Shown: positions 17,321 through 26,146, counted from the stretch's first letter. The stretch is 64,000 nt of DNA from Faecalicoccus pleomorphus DSM 20574 (GCF_000420345.1 NZ_ATUT01000001.1:124001-188000); one strand, 5' to 3'. Made by a program: numbers and translations. The notes: generated by a model from the sequence alone, not told the origin.

Positions 17321-18526
17321 TTAATCGCACATCTTCACGATAACGGCAGCACCTTGTCCACCACCGATACATAAAGAGGCAAGACCGGTCTTCAAACCAC
17401 GTTTTTTCATTTCATATAAAAGTGTAACTAAGATACGGTTACCACTGGCTCCTACTGGATGTCCTAAGGCAATGGCACCACCATTGACGTTGGTTTTCTT
17501 TAAGAATTCTTCACGATCCATACCCGTTGCCTCTTCCAATTCATGTATTACACCTAAAGACTGAGCGGCAAAGGCTTCATTTAACTCAACCAATTCCATG
17601 TCATTGATAGAAAGATCAGCATATTTTAAAGCGTTTAAAATAGCTGGGGTAGGACCTAATCCCATTACGCGTGGATCTACACCACCTTGACCAAATCCAA
17701 TGACTTCGGCAATTGGTTTTAAATTGTATTTTTTAACGGCATCTTCACTGGCTACGATCGTAAAGCTGGCTCCATCGTTGATACCGGAAGCATTACCGGC
17801 TGTAACTGTTCCATCTTTGGAGAAAGCTGGTTTTAATTTTGCCAGTTTTTCCATGCTTGTCTGACGTGGATGTTCATCGGTATCAAAAGTGACTTCACCT
17901 TTTCTTGTACGATAAGTAATTGGAACGATTTCATCTTTAAAGCGTCCGGACTCGATCGCTGCCAATGCTTTTTGTTGACTGGCCAGGGCAAATTCATCCT
18001 GCGCTTCACGAGAAATGTTATACTTTTTGGCAATGTTATCGGCTGTAACACCCATATGAATTCCATACATGGCATCGGTCAAACCATCGTGCAGCATAGA
18101 GTCGATCAATGTCATGTTTCCACTTTTTACACCTTTACGAATGGTATAAGGAGTAAGGAAAGGGGCGCGAGTCATGGATTCTACACCACCGGCTACATAA
18201 AGATCACCGAAGTTGGCCTGGATACGAAGGCAGGCTTCCATAACAGCTTTTAAGCCAGATCCACATAACATGTTGATAGTCTGGGCACATACTTCTACCG
18301 GTACTCCGGCATTAAAGGCCACATGACGGGCGATGTTTTGTCCTAAACCTGCGGCAATAACGTTACCGATTAAAACTTCATCTAAGTCTTTAGAATCGAT
18401 ACCGGCCTGGGCAATGGTTTCTTTGAGGACAGTAGCACCAAAATCAGCAACATCAACATCGGTCAAAGAACCCATGAAGGTTCCTACGGCGCTTCGTTTG
18501 GCAGCTACGATATAAGCTTTTCTCAT
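17321..18526 (-). CDS. Acetyl-CoA C-acetyltransferase (thiolase 2)
   Basis: This 401-residue thiolase is a paralogue of the one at 3757. Cys88 in NMLCGSGLKAV is the nucleophile, with [26 protein letters not shown] and CIGGGQGAA completing the active site. It diverges from the bcd-etfBA-hbd-crt operon and shares its 270-base control region, so it is the best candidate for supplying acetoacetyl-CoA to butyrate. Its promoter has a nearly ideal TTGACA-17-TATTCT arrangement with an operator-like palindrome 5 bases upstream. Confidence 0.95.
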   Translation of the reverse strand: MRKAYIVAAKRSAVGTFMGSLTDVDVADFGATVLKETIAQAGIDSKDLDEVLIGNVIAAGLGQNIARHVAFNAGVPVEVCAQTINMLCGSGLKAVMEACLRIQANFGDLYVAGGVESMTRAPFLTPYTIRKGVKSGNMTLIDSMLHDGLTDAMYGIHMGVTADNIAKKYNISREAQDEFALASQQKALAAIESGRFKDEIVPITYRTRKGEVTFDTDEHPRQTSMEKLAKLKPAFSKDGTVTAGNASGINDGASFTIVASEDAVKKYNLKPIAEVIGFGQGGVDPRVMGLGPTPAILNALKYADLSINDMELVELNEAFAAQSLGVIHELEEATGMDREEFLKKTNVNGGAIALGHPVGASGNRILVTLLYEMKKRGLKTGLASLCIGGGQGAAVIVKMCD

Positions 18527-18570
18527 TATTTTATCTTCCTTTCTGCTCGTATAAGAGACTTGTCACGCAT

Positions 18571-18599
18571 AGAATAATCCAATTCAGAGGGGATGTCAA
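18571..18599 (-). promoter_or_regulatory. Promoter of thiolase 2
   Basis: On the minus strand a perfect TTGACA (18599-18594) is followed after 17 bases by TATTCT (18576-18571). The gene starts at 18526. Confidence 0.8.
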
Positions 18600-18604
18600 C
18601 AAAC

Positions 18605-18622
18605 TTGTGAAAAAAATAATAA
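18605..18622. promoter_or_regulatory. Rex-like operator of thiolase 2
   Basis: TTGTGAAAAAAATAATAA matches 11 of 14 fixed positions of the Rex consensus TTGTTAANNNNTTAACAA. It ends 5 bases from the -35 box of the thiolase 2 promoter. Confidence 0.55.
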
Positions 18623-18658
18623 GTGAATTTTGCTCGTGAAAAAGCGGCTAAAAATAAC

Positions 18659-18676
18659 TTGTTAATTTTTGCACAA
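18659..18676. promoter_or_regulatory. Rex-like operator of the butyrate operon
   Basis: TTGTTAATTTTTGCACAA matches 12 of 14 fixed positions of the Rex consensus and is an imperfect inverted repeat. It ends 5 bases before the -35 box of the bcd promoter. Rex represses such genes when NADH is low; binding here is inferred. Confidence 0.65.
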
Positions 18677-18681
18677 ACTTA

Positions 18682-18710
18682 TTGACGGAAAGATTATAAC
18701 TTTGTACAAT
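18682..18710 (+). promoter_or_regulatory. Promoter of the butyrate operon
   Basis: TTGACG (18682-18687) is followed after 17 bases by TACAAT (18705-18710). Transcription would start near 18717, giving a leader of about 80 bases before bcd. Confidence 0.8.
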
Positions 18711-18798
18711 AAACATGTATGAGAAGTTTTGAAACTTTTTTCATGCTTACGATATCCAAAAGTCGAATGGTTCAAAGAAAGAAAGGAGAACTTCATCT

Positions 18799-19938
18799 AT
18801 GGATTTCAATTTAACAGAACAACAAAAAATGATGCAGAAGTTGTTCAGAGAAGTTGCGCAAAACGAAGTTAAAGAAAACGCAGCGGATGTTGACGAAAAC
18901 GAACGTTTCCCTAAGGAAAGCGTTGAAGTTATGCGTCAGGCAAAAATGTTGGGAATTCCGTATCCACGTGAATATGGTGGTGCCGGAGCTGACTATTTGT
19001 CATACATTTTAGCCGTTGAAGAGCTTTCTAAAACTTGTGCAACAACAGGTGTTGTATTAAGTGCCCACACATCTTTAGGTACATGGCCAATCGCTCAGTT
19101 TGGTACTGAAGCACAGAAACAGAAATATTTACCGGATCTGTGTACAGGTAAGAAATTAGCAGCCTTTGGTTTGACAGAACCAAATGCCGGTACCGATGCA
19201 GCTGGTCAGCAGACTACGGCTGTATTAAAGGGAGATCATTATGTATTGAACGGTACAAAGATCTTTATCACAAACGCCGGAGAAGCTGATGTTTATATCA
19301 TCTTTGCGATGACAGACAAATCAAAAGGAACACATGGTATTTCTGCTTTTATCGTTGAAAAAGGAATGCCAGGATTCACTTTCGGTCTTCATGAAAAAAA
19401 ATTGGGAATCCGCGGTTCTGCCACAAGCGAACTGATCTTCAATAATGTAGAGATTCCGGTAGAAAACTTATTAGGAAAAGAAGGACAGGGCTTCAAGATT
19501 GCGATGATGACACTGGATGGCGGACGTATCGGTATCGCAGCTCAGGCTTTAGGTATTGCCCAGGGAGCTATCGATGAAGTTGTTCCTTATGTAAAAGCTC
19601 GTAAACAGTTCGGTCGTCCGATCTCTAAATTCCAGAATACACAATTCCAGTTAGCCGATATGCAGTGCAAAACTGATGCAGCTCGTCTGTTGGTTTATCG
19701 TGCTGCCATGGCAAAAGAAAATGGTGAAAAATATACGGTATTAGCTGCCGAAGCAAAATTATTTGCCGCTGAAGTTGCGATGGAAGTTACAACCAAAGCA
19801 ATCCAGTTGATGGGTGGATATGGTTATACACGTGATTTACCAGTTGAAAGAATGTTCCGTGATGCAAAGATTACCGAAATCTACGAAGGTACTTCTGAAG
19901 TACAGCGTATGGTAATTTCTGGTGCGGTATTACGTTAG
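18799..19938 (+). CDS. bcd: Butyryl-CoA dehydrogenase (short-chain acyl-CoA dehydrogenase)
   Basis: This 379-residue flavoenzyme reduces crotonyl-CoA to butyryl-CoA. It has the three acyl-CoA dehydrogenase domains: an N-terminal helical domain, the beta domain with FGLTEPNAGTDA near 130 and FITNAGEAD near 160, and the C-terminal helical domain with LMGGYGYTRDLPVERMFRDAK. The catalytic base is the Glu in ITEIYEGTSEVQR near 365, at the position used by short-chain enzymes. It heads the operon and lies directly before etfB-etfA, so it probably forms a Bcd-Etf complex able to couple crotonyl-CoA reduction to ferredoxin reduction; bifurcation itself is inferred. Confidence 0.96.
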   Translation: MDFNLTEQQKMMQKLFREVAQNEVKENAADVDENERFPKESVEVMRQAKMLGIPYPREYGGAGADYLSYILAVEELSKTCATTGVVLSAHTSLGTWPIAQFGTEAQKQKYLPDLCTGKKLAAFGLTEPNAGTDAAGQQTTAVLKGDHYVLNGTKIFITNAGEADVYIIFAMTDKSKGTHGISAFIVEKGMPGFTFGLHEKKLGIRGSATSELIFNNVEIPVENLLGKEGQGFKIAMMTLDGGRIGIAAQALGIAQGAIDEVVPYVKARKQFGRPISKFQNTQFQLADMQCKTDAARLLVYRAAMAKENGEKYTVLAAEAKLFAAEVAMEVTTKAIQLMGGYGYTRDLPVERMFRDAKITEIYEGTSEVQRMVISGAVLR

Positions 19939-19955
19939 AAAGGAATTGTTGAAAT

Positions 19956-20747
19956 ATGAAAATTGTCGTTCTAGTAAAACAAGTACCAGATTCTACTGAA
20001 ATTACAGTAGATAAAAAGACTGGTACATTGGTTCGTGATGGCGTTCCAAGTATCATCAACCCAGATGATCTAGCTGGTTTGGAAGCTGCATTGGAATTAA
20101 AAGATGCCAATCCGGATGTAAAAGTAACTGTTGTATCTATGGGGCCTCCGCAAGCAAAAGGTATGCTGCAGGAAACAATCGCTCGTGGAGCGGATGATGC
20201 ATATTTGATCACTGACCGTCGTTTGGGTGGTGCCGATACTTGTGCTACAAGCCGCACTTTGGCTGCTGCCTTAAAGAAGATCGGATTTGATTTGATCATC
20301 GCCGGACGTCAGGCTATTGATGGTGATACAGCTCAGGTTGGTCCGCAGACTGCTGAACGTTTGGGATTGCCTCAGATCACATATGTTGATCAGATTATTG
20401 AACTGACACCGGAAAAAATCACGGTTAAAAAAGCCTTGGAAGAAGAAGAACAAATCTTAACTTCTAAGATGCCTTGTGTATTAACTACATTATCCGGAAT
20501 GAACAAACCTCGTTATATGAACTGCGTTGATATCGTAGATTCTTTTGACAAACCGGTAAACATCATGACATTTGATGATTTAGATCTGGATCTTTCCGTT
20601 GTTGGTTTAGCTGGTTCTCCAACTAAGGTTCATGCGACATTCACAAAAGAAGTCAGCGCTGAAACAAAAACATATGAACTGTCTGCACAGGAAACTGCAG
20701 AATTGATTGCTAAAACATTGAAAGAAAAGCAATTGATCACGAAGTAG
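19956..20747 (+). CDS. etfB: Electron transfer flavoprotein beta subunit
   Basis: This 263-residue subunit passes electrons from NADH to the acyl-CoA dehydrogenase together with EtfA. The start MKIVVLVKQVPDS, the segment ARGADDAYLITDR near 85 and DLIIAGRQAIDGDTAQVGPQ near 110 are typical of the EtfB nucleotide-binding fold. It starts 17 bases after bcd. In Firmicute butyrate pathways the paralogous ETF next to Bcd binds a second FAD and bifurcates electrons; this membership is inferred from context. Confidence 0.96.
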   Translation: MKIVVLVKQVPDSTEITVDKKTGTLVRDGVPSIINPDDLAGLEAALELKDANPDVKVTVVSMGPPQAKGMLQETIARGADDAYLITDRRLGGADTCATSRTLAAALKKIGFDLIIAGRQAIDGDTAQVGPQTAERLGLPQITYVDQIIELTPEKITVKKALEEEEQILTSKMPCVLTTLSGMNKPRYMNCVDIVDSFDKPVNIMTFDDLDLDLSVVGLAGSPTKVHATFTKEVSAETKTYELSAQETAELIAKTLKEKQLITK

Positions 20748-20762
20748 GAAGGGGAACACAAA

Positions 20763-21791
20763 ATGGCAAAATTTGAAGGATACAAAGACATTTATGTATT
20801 TGTTGAACAGAAAAATGGAACCGTTGCCGAAGTTGGTTACGAATTGATTTCCGAAGCTAGAAAATTAGTTGCCAGCATTCCGGAAATGGGATATCAGGTT
20901 GTCGGTGCTCTGTTAGGTTCAAATATTACAGATAAAGCACAGGATGTCATTGCACATGGTGCTGATAAAGTCATCGTTGTTGATGATGAATTATTAAAAG
21001 ATTATTCTACACAGTTCTATACAGATGCATTAACTCAGATCATCAAAGAATTCAAGCCAGATTCTTTCTTGACAGGAGCTACTGTATTAGGACGTGATTT
21101 GGCTCCACGTGTAGCTGCTCGTATCAATGCTGGTCTAACAGCTGATGCTACTAAGATCGAAATCGATACAGAAAAGGCAAAAGACGGAGAAGCTTTATTG
21201 TTGGTAACACGACCAACATTTGGTGGAAACTTGTTTGGTACTATCGTTTGTCCGGATACTCGTCCACAGATGGCTACGATTCGACCAAAAGTATTTGATA
21301 TGGCTCCAGTTGATGCAAGCCGTACAGGAGAAGTTGTATCATTTGCTCCAAAATGGGAAACAACTGAACCAGAAGTTACCATCGACAAAGTTGTAGAAAA
21401 AATCGTTGAAGGTGTAGATATCACAAAAGCAAACATTCTTGTTGGTGCCGGACGTGGTGCGGAAGGATGCTTGGATTTGGTAGAAGCCTGCGCGAAAGAA
21501 TTAGACGGTGTTGTTTGTGCAACTCGTGCCGTAGTAGAAGATGGATACATGGATAAAGCTTTACAGGTTGGTCAGACTGGTAAGACGGTTCGTCCAAGCT
21601 TATACATCGCTTGTGGAATTTCCGGAGCTGTTCAGCACGTAGCCGGAATGGAAAAATCCGATATGATCATCGCCATCAACCGTGATCCTCAGGCTGAAAT
21701 CTTTACGATTGCCAATATGGGATTTGTCGGTGATGTCAACGAAGTATTACCTTTGTTAGTAGAAGAAATCAAAAAAGCAAAAGCTGCTTAA
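20763..21791 (+). CDS. etfA: Electron transfer flavoprotein alpha subunit
   Basis: This 342-residue partner of EtfB has the C-terminal FAD-binding domain with LVGAGRGAEGCLDLVEACA near 225, VGQTGKTVRPSLYIACGISGAVQH near 265 and INRDPQAEIFTIANMGFVGD near 300. It lacks the extra N-terminal ferredoxin domain found in some longer EtfA proteins. It starts 15 bases after etfB. Confidence 0.96.
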   Translation: MAKFEGYKDIYVFVEQKNGTVAEVGYELISEARKLVASIPEMGYQVVGALLGSNITDKAQDVIAHGADKVIVVDDELLKDYSTQFYTDALTQIIKEFKPDSFLTGATVLGRDLAPRVAARINAGLTADATKIEIDTEKAKDGEALLLVTRPTFGGNLFGTIVCPDTRPQMATIRPKVFDMAPVDASRTGEVVSFAPKWETTEPEVTIDKVVEKIVEGVDITKANILVGAGRGAEGCLDLVEACAKELDGVVCATRAVVEDGYMDKALQVGQTGKTVRPSLYIACGISGAVQHVAGMEKSDMIIAINRDPQAEIFTIANMGFVGDVNEVLPLLVEEIKKAKAA

Positions 21792-21804
21792 GGAGGAATT
21801 CAAC

Positions 21805-22641
21805 ATGACATTAAAAGTAGGTGTAGTCGGCGCCGGTACAATGGGACAAGGTATCGCAAATGCGTTTGCGACAGCTGGAAACCAGGTAACTGTAGTCGAT
21901 GTGAAACTGGAATGGGCACAGAATGGTGTCAACAAGATTTTTGCTTCTAAAGACAAATTAGTCACAAAAGGAAAAATCTCTCAGGAAGCTGCCGATGCTG
22001 CCAAAGCAAACCTAAAAGCTGGTGAATATGCGGATCTGGCTGATTCAGATTTGATCGTTGAAGCTGTATTGGAAGTTATGGATGTGAAAAAAGAATTGTT
22101 CACAAAATTGGATGAAATCGTAAAAGATGACTGCATTTTCGGTTCTAACACGTCCAGCTTAAGCATTACAGAAATTGCCAATGGTATCAAACATCCGGTA
22201 ATTGGTATGCATTTCTTCAATCCGGCAGATCGTATGAAATTAGTCGAAGTTATCTCTGGTGCAAATACACCGGCTGAAGTAAAAGACAAAGTCATCGAAA
22301 TCTCTAAGGCAATCGGAAAAACACCGGTTGAAGTCAATGAAGGACCTGGATTTGTCGTAAACCGTATCTTAGTTCCAATGATCAACGAAGCAACTTTCAT
22401 TCTTCAGGAAGGAATTGCTTCTGCCAGCGACATTGATACAGCAATGCAGTTAGGCGCTAACCATCCAATGGGACCTTTGGCTTTAGGCGATCTGATCGGT
22501 TTGGATATCGTTGAAGCAATCATGGACGTTCTGTATCATGAAACAGGAGATTCTAAATACCGTGCCAGCACCTTGTTGAGAAAAATGGTACGTGCCGGTA
22601 AATTAGGACGTAAGACTGGAGAAGGTTTCTACAAGTATTAA
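21805..22641 (+). CDS. hbd: 3-hydroxybutyryl-CoA dehydrogenase
   Basis: This 278-residue enzyme reduces acetoacetyl-CoA to 3-hydroxybutyryl-CoA with NAD(P)H. VGVVGAGTMGQGIANAFA at residue 5 is the Rossmann dinucleotide motif. SNTSSLSITEIA, GMHFFNPADRMKLVEV (catalytic His) and EGPGFVVNRILVPMINEA follow in the family order, and the C-terminal dimerisation domain is complete. AAGGAGG precedes the ATG. A full intrinsic terminator follows the gene although the pathway continues downstream. Confidence 0.96.
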   Translation: MTLKVGVVGAGTMGQGIANAFATAGNQVTVVDVKLEWAQNGVNKIFASKDKLVTKGKISQEAADAAKANLKAGEYADLADSDLIVEAVLEVMDVKKELFTKLDEIVKDDCIFGSNTSSLSITEIANGIKHPVIGMHFFNPADRMKLVEVISGANTPAEVKDKVIEISKAIGKTPVEVNEGPGFVVNRILVPMINEATFILQEGIASASDIDTAMQLGANHPMGPLALGDLIGLDIVEAIMDVLYHETGDSKYRASTLLRKMVRAGKLGRKTGEGFYKY

Positions 22642-22658
22642 TATTTACTTGAACCGAT

Positions 22659-22690
22659 AAGGCGAACCGTTTCTGGTTTCGCCTTTTTTT
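22659..22690 (+). terminator. Intrinsic terminator inside the butyrate operon (after hbd)
   Basis: AAGGCGAACC pairs with GGTTTCGCCTT (one bulged base), followed by seven T. It should stop much of the transcription before crt. The 19 bases between it and the crt start hold a ribosome site but no room for a promoter. Confidence 0.8.
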
Positions 22691-22709
22691 CAAAAGAGAG
22701 GATACTATC

Positions 22710-23489
22710 ATGGAAAATGTAATTTTAGAAAAACAAGGACATGTATCGATCATTACGATCAATCGTGAAAAAGCATTAAACGCGTTGAGTACTGCCGTTT
22801 TAAAAGACTTGGAAGAAGCAGTCAATACAGTAGAAGCGGACAAAGATACGTATTGTGCCGTCATTACCGGTGCTGGATCTAAAAGCTTTGTAGCCGGTGC
22901 TGATATTGCGGAAATGAAAGATAAAACAGTAGAAGAAGCTGCTGAATATGGCGCTTACGGAAATAAGATCTTCCGCATGATTGAAACTATGCATTGCCCG
23001 GTTATTGCCGCTGTTAACGGATTTGCCTTAGGTGGTGGATGTGAATTAGCTATGAGCTGTGACATTCGTGTAGCCAGTGAAAATGCCGTATTTGGACAAC
23101 CGGAAGTTGGTTTGGGTATCACACCAGGTTTTGGTGGAACACAGCGCTTAGCTCGCTTAGTACCGGCTGGTATTGCCAAAGAAATGATCTTTACGGCTCG
23201 TAATATCAAAGCTGACAAAGCTTTAGCCATTGGTTTGGTCAACAATGTTGTTCCGGCTGAAGAATTGATGCCAACGGTATTAAAGATGGCCAAAGGTATT
23301 GCCAAAAATGCACCAATAGCCGTTGCTTATGCCAAAAAAGCAATCAACAATGGTCTGCAGACAGATATTGACAGTGCCATTGAAATTGAAGTCAAAGAAT
23401 TCTCCAGCTGCTTTGCCACAGAAGATCAAACCTATGGTATGGAATGCTTTGTGAATAAAGTAAAAGAAAAAGAATTTAAGAACAAATAG
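22710..23489 (+). CDS. crt: Enoyl-CoA hydratase (crotonase)
   Basis: This 259-residue enzyme dehydrates 3-hydroxybutyryl-CoA to crotonyl-CoA. SFVAGADIAEM near 60 and GFALGGGCELAMSCDIRVA near 105 form the oxyanion hole, and the two catalytic glutamates lie in GGGCELAMS and FGQPEVGLGI. It lies downstream of a terminator that separates it from hbd, with only a ribosome site (AGAGAGGA) visible, so it is expected to depend on read-through. Confidence 0.95.
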   Translation: MENVILEKQGHVSIITINREKALNALSTAVLKDLEEAVNTVEADKDTYCAVITGAGSKSFVAGADIAEMKDKTVEEAAEYGAYGNKIFRMIETMHCPVIAAVNGFALGGGCELAMSCDIRVASENAVFGQPEVGLGITPGFGGTQRLARLVPAGIAKEMIFTARNIKADKALAIGLVNNVVPAEELMPTVLKMAKGIAKNAPIAVAYAKKAINNGLQTDIDSAIEIEVKEFSSCFATEDQTYGMECFVNKVKEKEFKNK

Positions 23490-23504
23490 AAGGAGGTAGT
23501 TTCA

Positions 23505-25058
23505 ATGGCAAAAATTTTATCAGCCGAAGAAGCTGTTTCTTTGATCAAAGATGGTGATACTGTCGGTATCAGTGGATTTATCGGAATGGGACATCCGCAG
23601 GAATTAAGTATCGCCGTAGAAGAAAGCTTTTTGAAAACCGGACATCCACGTGATCTGACCGTTATGTTTTCTGCCGGAATGGGTGATGGTACTGACCGTT
23701 TAGGTGCCAACCATTTAGGACATGAAGGCTTATTAAAACGAATCGTGGCCGGACACTGGGGATTGATTCCGACGTTTCAAAAATTGGTTTTTGAAAATAA
23801 AGTAGAAGGCTATAACTTGCCTTTAGGAACCATTTCTTTGTTGTTCCGTGAAATTGCCGGTCATCGCCCGGGTGTTATTACTAAAATCGGTTTAAAAACA
23901 TTCATCGATCCTCGTTTGGAAGGAGCTAAGATGAATGAAAAAACACGTCAGGCAGAAGATTTGGTAGAACTGATTGAAATGGATGGGGAAGAATGGTTAC
24001 GTTATAAATCCTTCCCAGTCAATGTCGCATTGCTTCGTGGTACCTATGCCGATGAAGATGGTAACGTAGTCATGACGCAGGAAGCTGGTACGCTGGATTC
24101 CTTATCGATCGCACAGGCAGTTAAAAACTCTGGTGGAACTGTCATCGTACAGGTTAAAGATATCGTACAAAATGGTACATTACCGGCTCGTGAAGTAAAA
24201 ATTCCGGGTATTTATGTCGATGCGTTGGTTATCGGAAAACCGGAAAATCATTGGCAAACATTCTCACAGGAATATAATCCGTCTTACTCTGGGGAAGTTC
24301 GTGTACCGGTGGATTCTATTGAACCAATGCCATTAAATGCACGTAAGGTTGTTTGTCGAAGAGCTGCTATGGAATTGGATCCAAAAGCAATCATCAACTT
24401 AGGTATTGGTATGCCGGAAGGTATTGCCAATGTAGCCAATGAAGAAGGATTACCGGGTCTAAAATTGACGGTAGAAACCGGAGGAATCGGTGGAGTACCG
24501 ATGAGCGGTACAGCCTTTGGTGCCTGTACAAACCCGGATGCGATGATCGATCAGCCATATCAGTTTGACTTCTATGATGGCGGTGGATTGGATCAGGCTT
24601 TCTTGGGATTGGCAGAATGTGATCGTCACGGAAACATCAACGTTTCTCGTTTTGGACCGAAGATTGCCGGCTGTGGAGGATTCATCAACATCACACAGAC
24701 TGCTCCTGTTGTGGTTTACTGTGGAACCTTTACCGCAAAGGGCTTAAAGGAAACCATTGGTAATGGTAAGCTGGAAATCGTACAGGAAGGGCAGATCAAA
24801 AAGTTCAAAAATGAAGTGGAACAGATTACATTTGCCGCTGAATATGCTGCACAAACAGGACAGAAAGTCATGTATATTACTGAACGTGCTGTCTTTGAAC
24901 TGTTAGATGGTGTATTGACCTTAACAGAAATTGCACCGGGTATTGATTTGGAAAAAGATGTTCTGGCACAGATGGAATTTAAACCGGCTATTGCCGAAGA
25001 TTTAAAATTGATGGATGCCCGTTTATTCACGGATGAAAAAATGGGATTGTTAAAATAA
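23505..25058 (+). CDS. Family I CoA-transferase, fused subunits (propionate/acetate type)
   Basis: This 517-residue protein carries both CoA-transferase halves in one chain, as in propionate CoA-transferase (Pct) and YdiF. The N-terminal half (LIKDGDTVGISGFIGMGHPQ) and the C-terminal half (INLGIGMPEGIANVANEEG near 305) are the two repeats, and the Glu in VETGGIGGVPMSG near 330 is the expected thioester-forming residue. As last gene of the butyrate set it probably moves CoA from butyryl-CoA to acetate, releasing butyrate. No phosphotransbutyrylase-butyrate kinase pair or But-type transferase is visible in the window. Acyl specificity is inferred from context. Confidence 0.9.
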   Translation: MAKILSAEEAVSLIKDGDTVGISGFIGMGHPQELSIAVEESFLKTGHPRDLTVMFSAGMGDGTDRLGANHLGHEGLLKRIVAGHWGLIPTFQKLVFENKVEGYNLPLGTISLLFREIAGHRPGVITKIGLKTFIDPRLEGAKMNEKTRQAEDLVELIEMDGEEWLRYKSFPVNVALLRGTYADEDGNVVMTQEAGTLDSLSIAQAVKNSGGTVIVQVKDIVQNGTLPAREVKIPGIYVDALVIGKPENHWQTFSQEYNPSYSGEVRVPVDSIEPMPLNARKVVCRRAAMELDPKAIINLGIGMPEGIANVANEEGLPGLKLTVETGGIGGVPMSGTAFGACTNPDAMIDQPYQFDFYDGGGLDQAFLGLAECDRHGNINVSRFGPKIAGCGGFINITQTAPVVVYCGTFTAKGLKETIGNGKLEIVQEGQIKKFKNEVEQITFAAEYAAQTGQKVMYITERAVFELLDGVLTLTEIAPGIDLEKDVLAQMEFKPAIAEDLKLMDARLFTDEKMGLLK

Positions 25059-25061
25059 GCG

Positions 25062-25088
25062 GAGTACTTTTATAAGTACTCTCTTTTT
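25062..25088 (+). terminator. Intrinsic terminator after the CoA-transferase
   Basis: GAGTACTT (25062-25069) pairs with AAGTACTC (25074-25081) around a 4-base loop, followed by TCTTTTT. Confidence 0.75.
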
Positions 25089-25101
25089 GAAAGGAGAATC
25101 T

Positions 25102-26142
25102 ATGTTATTTTTTCGAAATGACTATGGACAAGGCTGTATTCCGGAAATTTTAGAACAGATGAATCAGACCAATATGCAAAGTCATGTAGGCTATGGAGAA
25201 GATGAAATCTGCATGCATGCTAAACAATTGATTCAATCTAAGATGGTGGATCATACAGTTGATGTTCATTTTATCTCCGGTGGTACGTTGACCAACCAAA
25301 CTGTGATCAAATCCATGCTTCGTCCCTTTGAAGCAGTAATTTCTTGCGATACCGGCCATATCGCAACACATGAAACAGGAGCTATCGAAGCCACCGGTCA
25401 TAAGGTTATCACCGTACAAAATGTGAATGGAAAACTGACACCGGCATTGATTCAAAAATCATTTGATGAGCACATGTTGACCTATGAACATCTGGTGTAT
25501 CCAAAGATGGTCTATATTTCCAATGCCACAGAATTTGGTACCGTCTATACAAGAGAAGAGCTTACAGCCTTACATGAAAAGTGCCAGGAACTTGGTTTAT
25601 ATCTATATATGGATGGGGCAAGACTGGGCGCTGCTTTGATGTCCGGTGTCGATTATTCATTAAATGATTTGGCTGCCTGGTGTGATGTATTTTATATTGG
25701 TGGCACAAAAAATGGCGCTCTAATGGGAGAAGCCGTTGTGATCATCAACGATAGCTTAAAGCCTTATTTTCGCTTTTGTATGAAACAAAACGGAGCCATG
25801 ATGGCGAAAGGTTGGTTATTAGGAATCCAGTTTGCGGGTTTGTTTGAAAACGATGCGTTTTATACAGTTGCCAAACATGCCAATGAAATGGCAGCACAGA
25901 TTCAGGATGCTTTGTTTGATCTGAAATATCCATTTTTAATGAAGAGCGACACCAATCAGATCTTCCCGGTTGTCAATGAGAATGAATATGTTTTTTTGAA
26001 AGAAAAAGTAGATTTTGAGCTTTGGGAAAATCGGAAAGAAGGAAAGGTCATTCGTTTTGTGACCAGCTGGAGCACTACACAAGAGCAGGTAGATGCCCTG
26101 ATTACCTTATTAAAACAGGCGAAAGAATTAAAAGAAGAATAG
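25102..26142 (+). CDS. ltaE: Low-specificity L-threonine aldolase
   Basis: This 346-residue PLP enzyme splits threonine and allo-threonine to glycine and acetaldehyde. HISGGTLTNQTVI-type residues near 60, DTGHIATHETGAIEATGHK near 90, YLYMDGARLGAAL near 175 and the PLP lysine in YIGGTKNGALMGE near 205 identify the family. The ATG at 25102 has AAAGGAG 7 bases upstream; an in-frame TTG at 25087 sits at the edge of that site and is rejected. It follows the butyrate operon behind a terminator, and acetaldehyde could feed acetyl-CoA, but a functional link is not shown. Confidence 0.92.
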   Translation: MLFFRNDYGQGCIPEILEQMNQTNMQSHVGYGEDEICMHAKQLIQSKMVDHTVDVHFISGGTLTNQTVIKSMLRPFEAVISCDTGHIATHETGAIEATGHKVITVQNVNGKLTPALIQKSFDEHMLTYEHLVYPKMVYISNATEFGTVYTREELTALHEKCQELGLYLYMDGARLGAALMSGVDYSLNDLAAWCDVFYIGGTKNGALMGEAVVIINDSLKPYFRFCMKQNGAMMAKGWLLGIQFAGLFENDAFYTVAKHANEMAAQIQDALFDLKYPFLMKSDTNQIFPVVNENEYVFLKEKVDFELWENRKEGKVIRFVTSWSTTQEQVDALITLLKQAKELKEE

Positions 26143-26146
26143 TTGT

